Below, one piece after another: positions 8,881 through 17,817 of a DNA stretch of 64,000 nt (position 1 is its first letter; every line of letters begins with the position of its first letter). Under the pieces are notes generated by a model, which was not told where the DNA came from, searched no databases, and saw only the letters and a list, made by a program, of their open reading frames with translations. This DNA is from Planococcus sp. 107-1 (GTDB lineage: Bacteria; Bacillota; Bacilli; Bacillales_A; Planococcaceae): positions 1,302,001 through 1,366,000 of the forward strand of contig NZ_CP090977.1 of the NCBI RefSeq assembly GCF_021513255.1, given 5' to 3'. The position numbers were made by a program, and so were the translations under genes.

Positions 8881-9978
8881 ATGATTTACTTGGATAATAG
8901 TGCAACAACCAAGCCGAGAAAAGAAGTGCTTGAAACATTTTTAAAGGTCAATGAACAGTATTATGCGAATCCGGCTTCTTTGCACCAAATGGGAAACGAA
9001 GCTGAAGATTTGCTGGAAAATGCGAGACAGCAAATAAAGCGCATTTTAAATATGAAGAACGTAATTTTTACATCAGGCGGAACAGAATCCAATAATTTAG
9101 CCTTATTTGGAGTTGCCCATGCCAATCGGCAACGCGGCAAGCATATCATTTCATCTGAAACCGAACATCCTGCAATTTTAAATTCTTTAAAGGAATTGGA
9201 AAAAGAGGGATTTGAAATCACGCTTTTAAAAGTGAATGGGGCAGGCGAGATCAGTTTGGATGAGTTGAAGAATGCGCTCCGAAACGATACGATTCTTGTA
9301 AGCTTGATGCATGTAAACAATGAAATCGGAACAATCCATCCGATTGTTGAAGTCAAGGCATTGTTAAAAGGTTCACGTGTTTTATTGCATGTTGATGCCG
9401 TGCAGAGCGTAGGGAAGCTCCAGTTGAGTCCCGAGGCAACGCCGGATCTATTGACGATTTCTGGCCATAAAATACATGGCTTGAAAGGCAGCGGCGCATT
9501 GGCTTTCAACCAGCTTGAACTGGCAGCGGTTCAATTTGGGGGCGGACAGGAATTCGGTTTGCGAAGTGGAACGGTATCAGTGCCGCATGCAGCAGCTTTG
9601 GCGAAAGCACTCCGGCTGGCTGAACCCAATCCTGCGTTTGCTAAGTGGAATCAGGAATTGAGGTCGTTTTTCTCGGAATTTCATGGAGTCAAAATAGTAA
9701 GTCCTGAAACGGCGGCTTCGCATATTTTGGCTGTGGCTGTAAAAGGAATTAAAGGCGAAATTCTTGTATCTGGACTGCAGGCAGAATCCGTCATCGTTTC
9801 GACTTCAAGCGCCTGTTCTTCAAAAAGCAAAGATACAAGCCATGTGATTGAAGCCATCGGACTTTCGCGTGAGTATAAAGACGGTGTGATGCGAATTAGT
9901 TTCGGTGCATTTACAACGGAAGAAGATATTGCCAGTTTAAAAGAAGCATTCAAAAAAACGTATAAGCTCATAAAATAA
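8881..9978 (+). CDS. nifZ: Cysteine desulfurase partner of ThiI
   Basis: A 365-residue class-V aminotransferase-fold enzyme that takes sulfur from cysteine as a persulfide. The PLP lysine lies in SGHKIHG and the mobile-loop catalytic cysteine in SSACSSKSK. TSGGTESNN and the start YLDNSATTKP are typical NifS features. GGAGGTG precedes the ATG. It lies directly upstream of thiI, the same pair as B. subtilis nifZ-thiI. Its likely job is therefore to feed sulfur to ThiI for tRNA 4-thiouridine rather than general Fe-S assembly. Confidence 0.93.
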   Translation: MIYLDNSATTKPRKEVLETFLKVNEQYYANPASLHQMGNEAEDLLENARQQIKRILNMKNVIFTSGGTESNNLALFGVAHANRQRGKHIISSETEHPAILNSLKELEKEGFEITLLKVNGAGEISLDELKNALRNDTILVSLMHVNNEIGTIHPIVEVKALLKGSRVLLHVDAVQSVGKLQLSPEATPDLLTISGHKIHGLKGSGALAFNQLELAAVQFGGGQEFGLRSGTVSVPHAAALAKALRLAEPNPAFAKWNQELRSFFSEFHGVKIVSPETAASHILAVAVKGIKGEILVSGLQAESVIVSTSSACSSKSKDTSHVIEAIGLSREYKDGVMRISFGAFTTEEDIASLKEAFKKTYKLIK

Positions 9979-10039
9979 TCGGCTAGTTGACAGCCAGAAA
10001 TTTAAATATATCAGTTTCGCTAAAAAGGAGATTTATTGG

Positions 10040-11242
10040 ATGAAAACAAATCAAATCCTCGTCCGTTACGGGGAATTATCAACTAAAGGAAAAAACCGGA
10101 GCTCGTTCATTGGCCGGCTTCGTGATAATATACGCCAGATGTTCGCAGATTTAGACAGCATTCGGGTGAAGGCAGAACGCGATCGGATGTTCATCTTTAC
10201 AGATAGCGAAGAAGATATGCAGCAAATCCTGGAAAGGCTGCCAAAAGTTTTCGGCATCCAATCATTCAGCCCGGTGACAGAAACGGCTTTGACGATTGAA
10301 GCGATGCAAGCGGCTGCGATTGCAGTTGTTGATAAAATCAACCGGGAAGGAAAAACATTTAAAGTGAATGTCAATCGTGCCAATAAAGATTTTCCGCATG
10401 AAAAGCTGGAAATAATGCAAACAATCGGTTCAAGCGTCTTGCGCAATTTTCCAGAACTCACTGTGCAGATGAAAAAACCGGACATCGAATTGAAAGTTGA
10501 TATTCGGGAAAATGGTGCATTTTTAATGGCTGAAGTCATTCAAGGAGCCGGCGGACTGCCGGTCGGAGCTGGAGGCAAGGCCTTATTGATGCTGTCCGGT
10601 GGAATCGACAGTCCAGTAGCAGGGTACCACATGCTAAAACGTGGGGTACGCCTGGAACTGATCCACTTTTTCAGCCCGCCTTTCACGAACGACCGCGCAA
10701 AAGAGAAAGTGTTTGATTTGGCAGAAAAGCTCAGCCATTTCGGATCTTCAGTGAATCTGCACGTAATTCCTTTCACCGAATTGCAGCTGGAAGTGCATAA
10801 GCAAGTACCGGACAATATTACAATGACCTCGACGCGTCGAATGATGATGAAAATAGCTGATTTGGTTTTAGCCGAAACGAAAAGCCAGGCGATTATTACA
10901 GGAGAAAGCTTAGGGCAGGTAGCGAGCCAAACGCTTGAAAGCTTAAACGCTATTAACGCCGTGACCCATTCGCCGGTATTGCGTCCCTTAATTGCAGCGG
11001 ATAAATTAGAAATCATTGAAACGGCTCAAAAAATCGGTACCTACGATATTTCCATTCGTCCATTTGAAGATTGCTGTACGATTTTTACGCCAGCCAATCC
11101 GAAAACAAAGCCGAAACTGGAAAAGGTGGAATACTATGAGAACTTTGTATCGTTTGATGAGTTGATCCAGCAAGCTGTACAGAACAGGGAAATCATTAAA
11201 TTTCCACGGAAGAAAGAGAATAAGTTCGAAGACCTTCTTTAA
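10040..11242 (+). CDS. thiI: tRNA uridine 4-sulfurtransferase ThiI
   Basis: A 400-residue enzyme that adenylates and thiolates U8 of tRNA. It has an N-terminal ferredoxin-like/THUMP region (~60-165) and a C-terminal PP-loop ATP pyrophosphatase domain with LMLSGGIDSPVAG near residue 183. The C-terminal rhodanese domain of E. coli ThiI is missing, as in Bacillus (401 residues), where NifZ passes sulfur directly. AAAGGAG precedes the ATG. The preceding stop is 61 nt away, consistent with one operon with nifZ. Confidence 0.95.
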   Translation: MKTNQILVRYGELSTKGKNRSSFIGRLRDNIRQMFADLDSIRVKAERDRMFIFTDSEEDMQQILERLPKVFGIQSFSPVTETALTIEAMQAAAIAVVDKINREGKTFKVNVNRANKDFPHEKLEIMQTIGSSVLRNFPELTVQMKKPDIELKVDIRENGAFLMAEVIQGAGGLPVGAGGKALLMLSGGIDSPVAGYHMLKRGVRLELIHFFSPPFTNDRAKEKVFDLAEKLSHFGSSVNLHVIPFTELQLEVHKQVPDNITMTSTRRMMMKIADLVLAETKSQAIITGESLGQVASQTLESLNAINAVTHSPVLRPLIAADKLEIIETAQKIGTYDISIRPFEDCCTIFTPANPKTKPKLEKVEYYENFVSFDELIQQAVQNREIIKFPRKKENKFEDLL

Positions 11243-11270
11243 ACTGCCTGAATTGGCAGTTTTTCTTTTA
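11241..11270 (+). terminator. Terminator of nifZ-thiI
   Basis: AAACTGCC-tgaatt-GGCAGTTTTTCTTTT. Confidence 0.8.
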
Positions 11271-11281
11271 TTATAATTATT

Positions 11282-11309
11282 TTGAATAATAAAATATTTG
11301 AGTTATAAT
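11282..11309 (+). promoter_or_regulatory. Sigma-A promoter of the acyl-CoA synthetase gene
   Basis: TTGAAT (11282-11287), 16-nt spacer, TATAAT (11304-11309). It lies 45 nt before the start codon. Confidence 0.65.
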
Positions 11310-11353
11310 GATAGGGATATAATATTTTTTTAGCATCCAAGGGGGAATACATC

Positions 11354-12920
11354 GTGAACAGAGAAGATTTATTGGCACCGGAATCTTATAATTTAACCGA
11401 AGAAATTGAACGTTTTGCGACTGGAAACGGCAAACTTGCCATCATTTGGGAAAATGGGCAAGGGGAAAAGAAAGAAGTTACATATGATGAATTGATCAAA
11501 CAAGCAAATAAAGCGGCGAATAGCTTTGAAAAAGCAGGACTTAAAAAAGGGGATATCGTTTTAGTTATGGTGCCTCGCTTAATCGAAGCCTATATTGCCT
11601 ATATCGGGGCTCTTAAAGCGGGTCTTGTCGTGATTCCAAGTTCTGAAATGCTTCGCGCAAAAGATATTTCTTATCGGTTGAACCACAGTGATGCGAAAGC
11701 GGTCATTGCTCACGAACCGTTTATGGATCAGTTTGAAGAAGTTGAGGAAATGAAAAAAGTGACGAAATTCGTCATCGGAAAATCTGACAGCAGCTGGATA
11801 TCATTGACTGATGAAATGGAAGCGGCTTCTGATGATTATCAAGCTGCAGCAACGAAGAATGACGATATGGCTTTCTTATCTTATACATCCGGTACTACCG
11901 GCAATCCAAAAGGGGCTGTCCATAGCCACGGGTGGGCTTATGCACATCTACGCACTTCCGCTGAACATTGGCTAGGCGCAAAAGAAGGTGACCTTGTCTG
12001 GGCAACAGCAAGCCCTGGCTGGCAGAAATGGATCTGGAGCCCGTTCCTTGCGACGCTCGGAAGCGGAGCTACAGGCTATGTTTATAACGGCAAATTCGAT
12101 CCGGAAGTCTATCTACAGATTTTAGAACGGCAAAAAATCAATGTGTTATGCTGCACGCCGACTGAGTACCGATTGATGGCGAAACAGAAAAATTTAGCAT
12201 CTTTTGATTTGTCTTCTCTTCACAGTGCGGTTTCAGCAGGTGAACCGTTGAATGCGGAAGTCATCAATGTGTTTAAAGAGCATTTCAACCTAGAAGTCCG
12301 TGATGGATACGGCCAGACCGAAAATACATTATTGGTCGGAATCATGAAAGGGATGGAAATCCGCACTGGTTCCATGGGGAAACCGACTCCGGGCAATCGC
12401 GTGGAAATCATCGACGAAAACGGCCAGCCGGCAGCGGAAGGGGAAGTCGGCGATATCGCTGTCCATGTTTCGACACCCGCTTTATTCAAAGGCTATTTCA
12501 AAGACGATGAGCGGACGAAAATGCAATTCCGCGGCGATTATTACGTTACGGGAGATAAAGCGTCAAAAGACGATGATGGGTATTTCTGGTTTGAAGGAAG
12601 AGGCGATGACATCATCATTTCTTCCGGCTATACGATTGGGCCTTTTGAAGTGGAAGATGCCCTTGTCAAGCATCCAGCCGTTCAGGAATGTGCGGTCATC
12701 GGAGCACCGGATGAAATTCGCGGAACCATCGTGAAAGCCTTTGTCGTTCTCGTAGAAGGCAATGAACCGTCAGACGAACTAGTCAAAGAATTGCAGGATC
12801 ATGTAAAAGAACTGACGGCACCGTACAAGTATCCGAGAGCCATCGATTTTTTAGCAGAACTTCCTAAAACCGCTTCAGGGAAAATCCGGCGAGTGGAGCT
12901 TCGCCAGAAAGAAAAAATAA
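11354..12920 (+). CDS. Acyl-CoA synthetase, medium-chain (AcsM/MACS-like) type (3' frame break)
   Basis: AMP-forming acyl-CoA synthetase of ~522 residues. Seen in order are the ATP-binding P-loop YTSGTTGNPKG, DGYGQTEN, the hinge-region VTGDKASKDDDGYFWFEGRGDD, and the C-terminal lysine segment PKTASGKIRR. The frame as given runs on to 13063 through a perfect terminator hairpin (12932-12958) and into a repeat, which cannot be the true end. Adding CG at 12900-12905 (TTCGCC to TTCGCGCC), or dropping one A from the A6 run at 12912-12917, brings TAA 12918-12920 into frame and gives a normal-length protein. B. subtilis YtcI is the likely counterpart. The substrate chain length is not known. Confidence 0.85.
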
Positions 12921-12931
12921 ATCGTAGCAGC

Positions 12932-12958
12932 AAGCGGCCGATGATTCGGCCGCTTTTT
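12932..12958 (+). terminator. Terminator of the acyl-CoA synthetase gene
   Basis: AAGCGGCCG-atgatt-CGGCCGCTTTTT. Confidence 0.92.
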
Positions 12959-12979
12959 ATTTTTCTTTTGTTTTGTCCT

Positions 12980-13062
12980 TACCGAATTTACTCGCCTGAA
13001 ACCATGCTGCTTCGCCAATTCGTCTTATGCCCGGCGAATCTAAATGGCCACTTCCGCTTTTA
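12980..13062 (-). repeat. Dispersed repeat unit E, partial, inverted
   Basis: Read on the minus strand it begins AAAAGCGGAAGTGGCC and follows units A/B as far as CAGGCGAG, with a short internal deletion. Confidence 0.75.
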
Positions 13063-13065
13063 ATG

Positions 13066-13182
13066 TTGTCCAGACTCCGGCAGCCAGCTTCTCGGGATCT
13101 TAAGTCAACCCACTACGGAAATCAGGATTTCCTGCGTGTCCTGCCTTAAGCCCGTCGAAGCTACGTGGCTGCCTATGCTTTT
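13066..13182 (-). repeat. Dispersed repeat unit D, inverted
   Basis: On the minus strand it has the A/B ends (AGGCAGCCACGTAG..., GGAGTCTGGACAA) but a different ~40-bp centre. The family thus has conserved ends and a variable middle. The bases between here and the next gene (13183-13267) hold no other feature I recognise. Confidence 0.8.
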
Positions 13183-13267
13183 ATTGTTTACTTAAAAATT
13201 ATCGGGGCATATAATTAGACTATTATTTCGAGAGACAAAATAGAGAGAGAATGGTGAGCGTTTCAAG

Positions 13268-14185
13268 ATGAGTGATGAAAAAAGAGGTATATTGTTTACG
13301 ATAATGACTTATACGATTTGGGGATTTCTGCCAATTTATTGGAAGACCGTGGACCATGTACCGGCTGATGAAATTTTAAGCGGCCGAGTCATCTGGTCAT
13401 TTCTGATTACCTTGGCGGCCATCTTTTTAATCGGCCGGTCTAAGCTATTAATGGCGGACTTAAAAGCCTTATGGAAATCGAAAAAAACATTTTTTACGTT
13501 GATGCTGGCTTCGTATTTAATTACAGCCAATTGGTTTTTGTATATTTTTGCAGTCACGAACGACCGGATTGTTGAAACAAGTCTTGGCTATTACATCAAT
13601 CCGCTTGTATCGATGCTGCTGGGTGTATTTTTCTTGAAAGAGAAAATGGCGCCGGCTGTTAAAGTCGCTTTTGTTTTTGCGGCAACAGGCGTGGCGATCT
13701 TGACGATTTCATACGGTGAGTTTCCTTGGCTTGCTTTTGGAATGGCATTTAGTTTTGCATTCTACGGCTTTATCAAGAAAACCATTAAATTGGATGCGCT
13801 CCGGGGATTGGCGCTTGAAACCTTATTTGTGCTGCCGCTCGCCGCTGCATACATGGTGTATTTGTTTGCTTCCGGGCAGGCCGTATTCCTGCATGATTCA
13901 GGTACAACGGATATCCTGCTGATCTTAAGCGGTGCGGCTACTGCGCTGCCATTATTCCTGTTTGCAACGGGTGCGCCGCTGATTCCGATGTATATGATCG
14001 GTTTTCTCCAATATATTGCGCCGACTTTGATGCTATTGCTTGGCGTGCTTGTATACGGGGAAGCTTTTGACCGCATTGATTTGATTTCGTTTTCGTTTAT
14101 CTGGTTTGCATTAGCATTGTTTACGGGGTCGAAAATTATCGAAGCCCGGAATTTAAAACGGGCGAATGCCAATGCACCGCTTTAA
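13268..14185 (+). CDS. rarD: RarD-type EamA/DMT permease
   Basis: A 305-residue membrane protein with about ten transmembrane segments in the two-times-five EamA arrangement. The start, with TYTIWGFLPIYWK, is characteristic of RarD (chloramphenicol-sensitive protein family). The substrate of this family is not established. GGTGAG lies before the ATG. It stands between the inverted repeats and the sigma-W-type promoter of sppA, and no terminator separates it from sppA. Confidence 0.85.
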   Translation: MSDEKRGILFTIMTYTIWGFLPIYWKTVDHVPADEILSGRVIWSFLITLAAIFLIGRSKLLMADLKALWKSKKTFFTLMLASYLITANWFLYIFAVTNDRIVETSLGYYINPLVSMLLGVFFLKEKMAPAVKVAFVFAATGVAILTISYGEFPWLAFGMAFSFAFYGFIKKTIKLDALRGLALETLFVLPLAAAYMVYLFASGQAVFLHDSGTTDILLILSGAATALPLFLFATGAPLIPMYMIGFLQYIAPTLMLLLGVLVYGEAFDRIDLISFSFIWFALALFTGSKIIEARNLKRANANAPL

Positions 14186-14201
14186 TAACTTAGAGCAGAA
14201 A

Positions 14202-14227
14202 TGAAACATTTTTTAGGGTTACCCGTA
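14202..14227 (+). promoter_or_regulatory. Sigma-W-type (ECF) promoter of sppA-yteJ
   Basis: TGAAAC (14202-14207), 16 nt, CGTA (14224-14227, continuing TAATGG). This is an exact match to the B. subtilis sigma-W consensus, and sppA-yteJ is a known sigma-W operon there. Confidence 0.85.
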
Positions 14228-14263
14228 TAATGGATTGTAGACTTAAAGGAGGGAACTGAATAG

Positions 14264-15277
14264 ATGAATACAAAAAGATGGATCGCATTGCTGGCGGCCG
14301 CAGCTGTTTTAGGCATTTCTCTTGTCATTAACTCCGCATTTGCATTTTTCCAGTCGGCGATGAATGCGAATTTTGATGAAGTGTTGGCTACAGGCGAAAC
14401 GAGTTTTGCAGAAAATGTGATTGAATCCGGTGATTTTGATGAGCGCATTGCGGTATTGAATGTAGAAGGGGTTATCCAAGACACCGGGGAAGCTTCATCT
14501 TTGTTCGGCAGTACCGGCTACAACCATGAGTTTTTCATGGAACAGCTGGAGCAAGTGAAATCAGATGACAGCATTAAAGCTTTTGTCCTAAATGTCAACT
14601 CACCGGGCGGCGGAGTGGTCGAATCGGCTGAGATCTACGATAAGATCAAAGAAATCCAGGAAGAAACGGAAAAACCGATGTATGTGTCGATGGGTGCAAC
14701 AGCTGCATCCGGCGGCTATTATATTGCAGCTCCGGCAGATAAGATTTTCGTAAACCGTGAAACCTTGACTGGATCGATCGGTGTCATCATGGAAAGCGTC
14801 AACTACGGAAAGCTTGCCGAGAAATACGGCATTGACTTTGTGACCATCAAATCAGGGCCGTATAAAGATATTATGAGCCCGACCCGTGATATGACGGACG
14901 AAGAAAAGAAAATCCTTCAAGATATGCTGGATGATTCATACGAGTCATTTGTCGATATCATTGAAGAAGGCCGCGGCATGTCAGAAGCAGAAGTGAAAGC
15001 TGTAGCGGATGGCCGCGTCATGAATGGCCGCCAAGCCGTGGAAGCGAATTTGGCAGATGACTTCGGATTTGAAGAAGATGTCATTGCGGCAGTGAAAAAG
15101 GATTTCGGATTAGAGAACGCGGAAGTTTTCGAATACGGCGTATCTGATGGACTTGGATCCTTGCTTTCATTTAAACTCAACTCATTTTTAGGCAATGATA
15201 TTGAATCGAAAATGATGGCCAAATTATTTTCAGAGTACAATTCACCGCGGATGATGTATCTTTACGGTGAAAAATAA
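14264..15277 (+). CDS. sppA: Signal peptide peptidase SppA
   Basis: A 337-residue membrane-bound serine protease (B. subtilis 335) that degrades remnant signal peptides and contributes to resistance to membrane-active peptides. An N-terminal anchor (residues ~5-25) is followed by the ClpP-like domain. The predicted nucleophile is S149 in AASGGYY and the general base lysine is K201 in SGPYKDIMSP. They are 52 residues apart, as are S147/K199 in B. subtilis. GGAGGGA precedes the start. It forms an operon with the RDD protein 12 nt downstream and is preceded by a perfect sigma-W-type promoter, so it is probably induced by envelope stress. Confidence 0.95.
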   Translation: MNTKRWIALLAAAAVLGISLVINSAFAFFQSAMNANFDEVLATGETSFAENVIESGDFDERIAVLNVEGVIQDTGEASSLFGSTGYNHEFFMEQLEQVKSDDSIKAFVLNVNSPGGGVVESAEIYDKIKEIQEETEKPMYVSMGATAASGGYYIAAPADKIFVNRETLTGSIGVIMESVNYGKLAEKYGIDFVTIKSGPYKDIMSPTRDMTDEEKKILQDMLDDSYESFVDIIEEGRGMSEAEVKAVADGRVMNGRQAVEANLADDFGFEEDVIAAVKKDFGLENAEVFEYGVSDGLGSLLSFKLNSFLGNDIESKMMAKLFSEYNSPRMMYLYGEK

Positions 15278-15288
15278 AGGAGGGACGA

Positions 15289-15870
15289 TTGATGACGGAC
15301 CATTTGAACGAGGGAACTCATGCTGCAATAGAAGAACCTGTAGCTCGTCCTTCAACTCCGAGTTACGAAGAAGTTCTATTTTACGAGCGTAAGCCTGCAG
15401 GATTTTGGGTGCGGTTTTGGGCGTATTTGATCGATTTGCTGCTCATTTCAGCGGTCACTTCGATATTGGTGAAACCGATCTTCCTTCTGTTAGGGCTTGA
15501 GACGAGCGATTCGCCTTGGTATGCATCGTATGCCATCATTTCTGCGATTCTCTTTTATGCCTATTTCGTGTTAATGACAAAATACTTTAGTCAGACAGTC
15601 GGCAAAATGATTATGGGCATCCGTGTCGTTTCGCTGAAAACGGATAAGCTATCATGGAGCACCTTGCTATTCCGCGAATGGATTGGCCGCTTTATTTCGG
15701 TGACAATCCTGCCGCTGTATTGGATTGTGGGATTCACTCCTTTGAAACAAGGGATCCATGATTTTATCGCAGACACGACAGTGATTCATGAACAGGCTTA
15801 CCGCAAAAGTACGGTGATGAAGAAAAAAGCGGCGGATGGGTCTGAGTTGCAACACACCGAGGCGTTCTAG
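15289..15870 (+). CDS. yteJ: RDD-family membrane protein YteJ
   Basis: A 193-residue protein with a ~35-residue soluble N-terminus and an RDD domain (residues ~38-170). It has three predicted transmembrane helices and the motif arginine and aspartates near RFWAYLIDLLL. In B. subtilis YteJ is encoded with SppA, and genetic work links it to restraining SppA activity. The same pairing here (12-nt gap, GGAGGGACG ribosome site) suggests the same partnership. The C-terminal tail is charged and likely cytoplasmic. Confidence 0.9.
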   Translation: MMTDHLNEGTHAAIEEPVARPSTPSYEEVLFYERKPAGFWVRFWAYLIDLLLISAVTSILVKPIFLLLGLETSDSPWYASYAIISAILFYAYFVLMTKYFSQTVGKMIMGIRVVSLKTDKLSWSTLLFREWIGRFISVTILPLYWIVGFTPLKQGIHDFIADTTVIHEQAYRKSTVMKKKAADGSELQHTEAF

Positions 15871-15905
15871 TAAGATTGGAAGTGGAGAAAAAGGAGGCGT
15901 TTTTG

Positions 15906-16412
15906 TTGGTACAAATTACGTTTAAGAAAAATCCTGTGACTTTGCCAGGAAATGAAGTTAAGGTGGGGGACCAAGCACCGGATTTCACGGTTCTGGCAAA
16001 TGATTTGAGCCCTGTGTCATTGAAGGATACGGCTGGTAAAGTACGTTTAGTCAGTGTAGTCCCTTCACTTGATACTGGCGTTTGTTCCGATCAGACGAAA
16101 CGGTTTAGCGAAGAAGCTGCTTCGCTTGGCGACAATGTCGAGGTATTGGCAGTATCAGCGGATTTGCCATTCGCCCAAAAGCGTTGGACCGAAATCAACG
16201 GAGTGAACAGCATTACAGCGCTGTCGGATCACCGGGACTTATCGTTCGGTGAAGCATACGGCGTAACGATGAAAGAGCTGCGTTTACTCGCGCGTTCTAT
16301 TTTCGTGGTGGATGCAAATGACCGTGTGGCATACGTGGAATACGTTCCAGAAGGTACGGATCACCCAGATTACGACAAAGCGATCCAAGCAGTAAAAGAA
16401 TTGACAAACTAA
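15906..16412 (+). CDS. tpx: Thiol peroxidase Tpx lacking the resolving cysteine
   Basis: A 168-residue atypical-2-Cys-peroxiredoxin family protein that reduces peroxides in the cytoplasm. The peroxidatic cysteine is C60 in SLDTGVCSDQT. The usual resolving cysteine (position 95, normally RWC or RFC) is T95 in QKRWTEING, and C60 is the only cysteine. The protein must therefore use an external thiol for resolution, or be impaired. The start is taken as TTG 15906, seven bases after AAAAAGGAGG; the longer frame from TTG 15876 would place the ribosome site inside the gene. Terminated by a strong hairpin. Confidence 0.92.
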   Translation: MVQITFKKNPVTLPGNEVKVGDQAPDFTVLANDLSPVSLKDTAGKVRLVSVVPSLDTGVCSDQTKRFSEEAASLGDNVEVLAVSADLPFAQKRWTEINGVNSITALSDHRDLSFGEAYGVTMKELRLLARSIFVVDANDRVAYVEYVPEGTDHPDYDKAIQAVKELTN

Positions 16413-16417
16413 TACAA

Positions 16418-16450
16418 GAAACCCACTCATATTGAGTGGGTTTCCTTATT
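16418..16450 (+). terminator. Terminator of tpx
   Basis: GAAACCCACTCA-tat-TGAGTGGGTTTC. Confidence 0.9.
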
Positions 16451-16466
16451 GAGGACGGTTAAGAAC

Positions 16467-17390
16467 ATGAATTCAGCGATGGAAAAGATATTCTATTTTA
16501 TTGATAATCACGCAACAGACGTACAAAAGAAACAAGACCTTTCGTATTTGGAGAGTTTGCTTGAAACGACGGAGACATGGCTTGATGGCCATATCCAGCC
16601 TGCAGAAGAAGCCGGAAAAGAAGATGTGCGAAAAGCGATCCAGCTGGCAGTTTTAAAAGGGATGAAAGAACATGTCCAGCCGCATCATCAGATGACGCCG
16701 GATGCACTTGGACTGTTGATGGGCTATTTGGTCGAGTTGTTCATAAAAGAACAAAAAGCGACGATCATGGATCCTGCGCTTGGAACAGGCAATTTGCTGT
16801 TGACGGTCATGAATTATCTGGACGGCCAATTGACGGGAGTCGGTGTTGAAATTGACGATCTGTTGATCCGCTTGGCAGCTTCTACGGCAGATTTAGTGGA
16901 ACAGCCCGTGACTTTTTACCGCCAGGATGCTTTGCAGCCGCTATTGATTGATCCGGTGGATGCGGTAATTGCGGATCTTCCGGTCGGCTATTATCCCGAT
17001 GAGGAAACAGCCGGCGGATACGATTTGAAAGCGGAAGAAGGCATGTCTTACGCCCATCATCTATTCATCGAGCAAGCGTTGAAACACACGGTTGATGGCG
17101 GATATTTGTTCTTCGTCATTCCAAAAGGGCTCTTCGAATCACCGCAATCAGCACAGCTGCATAATTTCCTGAAAAAGCATGCCCATATTCAATCGGTTAT
17201 GGAATTGCCGAGTACCTTATTCAAGAATTCTACGTATGCAAAAGGCATTTTGATTCTTCAGAAGAAAAAAGAAGGTGTGAAAGCGCCGAAAGAAGTATTG
17301 CTCGCAGTGGTTCCGAATATGTCGAAGCCAGAGCCGATGGCGAAATTCTTCTCTCAAGTCAGCGGTTGGTTTAAGGAAAACAAAGCTTAA
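16467..17390 (+). CDS. ytxK: Class I SAM-dependent methyltransferase, YtxK type
   Basis: A 307-residue methyltransferase resembling the catalytic part of N6-adenine DNA methyltransferases. The SAM-binding motif is DPALGTGNLLLTVM (residues ~110-123). The usual NPPY catalytic motif is replaced by DLPVGYYP, as in B. subtilis YtxK, so DNA methylation is not assured. The target is unknown. No restriction endonuclease or specificity gene is nearby. GAGGACGG places the start at ATG 16467. It follows tpx as in Bacillus (tpx-ytxK-ackA), but ackA is not here. Confidence 0.85.
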   Translation: MNSAMEKIFYFIDNHATDVQKKQDLSYLESLLETTETWLDGHIQPAEEAGKEDVRKAIQLAVLKGMKEHVQPHHQMTPDALGLLMGYLVELFIKEQKATIMDPALGTGNLLLTVMNYLDGQLTGVGVEIDDLLIRLAASTADLVEQPVTFYRQDALQPLLIDPVDAVIADLPVGYYPDEETAGGYDLKAEEGMSYAHHLFIEQALKHTVDGGYLFFVIPKGLFESPQSAQLHNFLKKHAHIQSVMELPSTLFKNSTYAKGILILQKKKEGVKAPKEVLLAVVPNMSKPEPMAKFFSQVSGWFKENKA

Positions 17391-17465
17391 TTTCCTGTAT
17401 TTGTGTTATAATAAAAGCCAATAGTCCAACAGTATAGGATCTTTACAAGAAACGAGGGATGAAAG

Positions 17466-17651
17466 ATGACTGAATCGAATGACACACCGAAAAAAGTCAG
17501 TTTGCAGGAAGCCGTAAAACGCCAGCTGGAAGCAAAGAAAAACCAAGCCGCTAACAATAAAGGCGGAGGCGGATCTTCAATGGAAACGAAAAAGATGAAG
17601 AGCCAACAAACGAAAAAAGTGAATAACACACGCCGTAAAATGGGCGTGTAA
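17466..17651 (+). CDS. Small basic hypothetical protein
   Basis: A 61-residue, very hydrophilic protein rich in K, Q, N and S with a GGGG run in the middle and a basic C-terminus (TRRKMGV). It has no hydrophobic segment and is probably disordered. I do not recognise a family. The coding call is supported by GAGGG before the ATG, an independent terminator immediately after the stop, and a codon pattern like its neighbours. Confidence 0.7.
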   Translation: MTESNDTPKKVSLQEAVKRQLEAKKNQAANNKGGGGSSMETKKMKSQQTKKVNNTRRKMGV

Positions 17652-17654
17652 ACG

Positions 17655-17690
17655 AGAACCTTCAGCAGTTGCTGAAGGTTTTTCTTTTTG
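17655..17690 (+). terminator. Terminator of the small basic protein gene
   Basis: AACCTTCAGCA-gt-TGCTGAAGGTTTTTCTTTTT. Confidence 0.9.
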
Positions 17691-17817
17691 GGTTTCGATA
17701 AGCCGTTTAGGGCATTCAAGAGAAAAGGCGATTTGGTGAAGAAAAGCGGATTGCACAGGAAAACCCGATGCTTTTACAGAAATAAAGAGAAACGAAAAAA
17801 TAGAGGAGTTCAGCCAC

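Noticed and set aside
16467..17390. YtxK as the DNA methyltransferase responsible for CGCG modification
   Set aside because: It resembles N6-adenine enzymes with an altered NPPY motif; CGCG contains no adenine, and no specificity subunit is present.
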